A stretch of DNA of 64,000 nucleotides from Streptomyces sp. Y2F8-2. Its GTDB lineage: Bacteria; Actinomycetota; Actinomycetes; Streptomycetales; Streptomycetaceae. The notes under the pieces are model-generated. The model did not search any database. It saw nothing but the letters and a program-made list of their open reading frames with translations, and was not told the DNA's origin. Below are positions 63,511 to 64,000 of the stretch, in pieces. Both the position numbers and the translations under genes were made by a program. Numbering within the stretch: the stretch's first letter is position 1; each line of letters opens with the position of its first letter. The stretch is taken from assembly GCF_014905555.1 (NCBI RefSeq), contig NZ_BNGS01000002.1:310001-374000 (forward strand), written 5' to 3'.

Positions 63511-63780
63511 TCATGGAGCGACGCCCCATCGGGCGGCATCACGGGCAACGCGATCGGCGGCGTACTCCGTTCCGGCGACGAAGCACATCATGGGGCCGAA
63601 CATCGGGGCGGCCAGCGCACCAGCGACGTACAGACCAGGCACGGATGTTTCGAACGTCCTGGTCAGCTGAGGGGCCTTGGAGCCGGGCACACAGACGACG
63701 CGCCGCCGTAGCGTGAGGGCGAGAAACGCAAGCGCGCCGATGTCGAGGCGGTGGGCATTCCGTAGGACAGCGCCACGCTC
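63511..63780 (-). pseudogene. C-terminal remnant of a flavin-dependent monooxygenase-like gene
   Basis: The minus-strand frame ends HRLDIGALAFLALTLRRRVV, CVPGSKAPQLTRTFETSVPG, LYVAGALAAPMFGPMMCFVA then GTEYAADRVARDA and a stop at 63511. TSVPGLYVAGA followed by FGPMMCFVAGTEYAA is the C-terminal pattern of FAD/NADPH monooxygenases. Further upstream the frame loses family character and another frame looks better (LEEFSQASVALSYGM), suggesting a frameshift. The rest to 64000 holds nothing recognisable. Confidence 0.5.
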
Positions 63781-64000
63781 GCCTGCGAAAATTCCTCCAG
63801 GTCAGCCCGCTCACCCGGTCGAAGAGCGAACGGTGACGTGGCGCAATGAAGTCGACGTACTCCTGCACAGAGTCCATGCGACCCAAGTGGTCCTCCCGCG
63901 AACACCGCTGCTGCGGGCTCGGCCCCTCGAGCCCGACCGTCGCGGCTTCATGGCAGGGCAGGGCCGTGCGGCACCAGCGGCCTGCTCCCGACCGTCAGGC

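Overview
The window is high-GC actinobacterial DNA, almost certainly a Streptomyces chromosome. Signs of this are GTG starts with GGAGG-type ribosome sites, DUF families largely confined to Streptomyces (DUF5994, DUF6131, DUF6278, DUF6286, DUF6480), a PcaL fusion protein, an AfsA/TetR gamma-butyrolactone pair, a TTA (bldA) codon and a Nur box in front of an Fe superoxide dismutase gene. No rRNA, tRNA or CRISPR array was recognised.

1-8.6 kb is metabolic: a GH65 glycosidase or phosphorylase cut by the window edge, a macro-domain hydrolase coupled to a phytoene-desaturase-like flavoenzyme, an inositol-monophosphatase-family enzyme, a cytoplasmic-type gamma-glutamyltransferase and small envelope proteins. 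8.6-17.8 kb is a reductive pyrimidine (hydantoin) catabolic locus: NCS1 permease, F420-type LLM oxidoreductase, dihydropyrimidinase, two paralogous beta-ureidopropionases, a class III (beta-alanine type) aminotransferase and a PucR regulator, with candidate operators in front of both transcription units. 17.9-27.5 kb holds a ClpC-type chaperone preceded by five 16-bp repeats, a secreted gamma-glutamyltransferase, a secreted S15/CocE-type hydrolase and a tiny DUF6131 membrane protein.

27.5-30.3 kb is a gamma-butyrolactone-type signalling island: a HAD phosphatase, an AfsA-family synthase and a divergent TetR receptor that carries a TTA codon at position 13. 30.3-33.7 kb has DUF6278, exonuclease III, a metallo-beta-lactamase-fold protein and PcaL.

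33.7-63.8 kb is accessory in character. It opens with an IS110-family transposase gene lying directly against one copy of a 128-bp direct repeat of the pcaL 5' end; the other copy is 21 kb away. Between the copies lie a broken ATP-dependent DNA ligase gene split around a PP2C phosphatase gene, an ANTAR gene, a degraded GAF/PP2C gene, an envelope-stress locus (ECF sigma factor overlapping a zinc anti-sigma/Asp23 fusion, further Asp23 proteins, DUF6286, AmaP, DUF6131), another PP2C phosphatase, four DUF5994 paralogues around an SPFH protein and a GNAT-AAA+ fusion, a CorA transporter and a fatty-acid desaturase. Three of the four DUF5994 genes share a leader element at a fixed distance from their start codons. 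After the right-hand repeat come a YihY protein, sodF under a Nur box, a second ANTAR gene, a PAS-PP2C phosphatase, carbonic anhydrase, a Sua5-type enzyme and several decaying genes (two STAS anti-anti-sigma genes, an isonitrile synthase, a flavin monooxygenase). The many PP2C, STAS, ANTAR, Asp23 and SPFH genes suggest an island for stress signalling and envelope maintenance that is being rearranged and partly lost.
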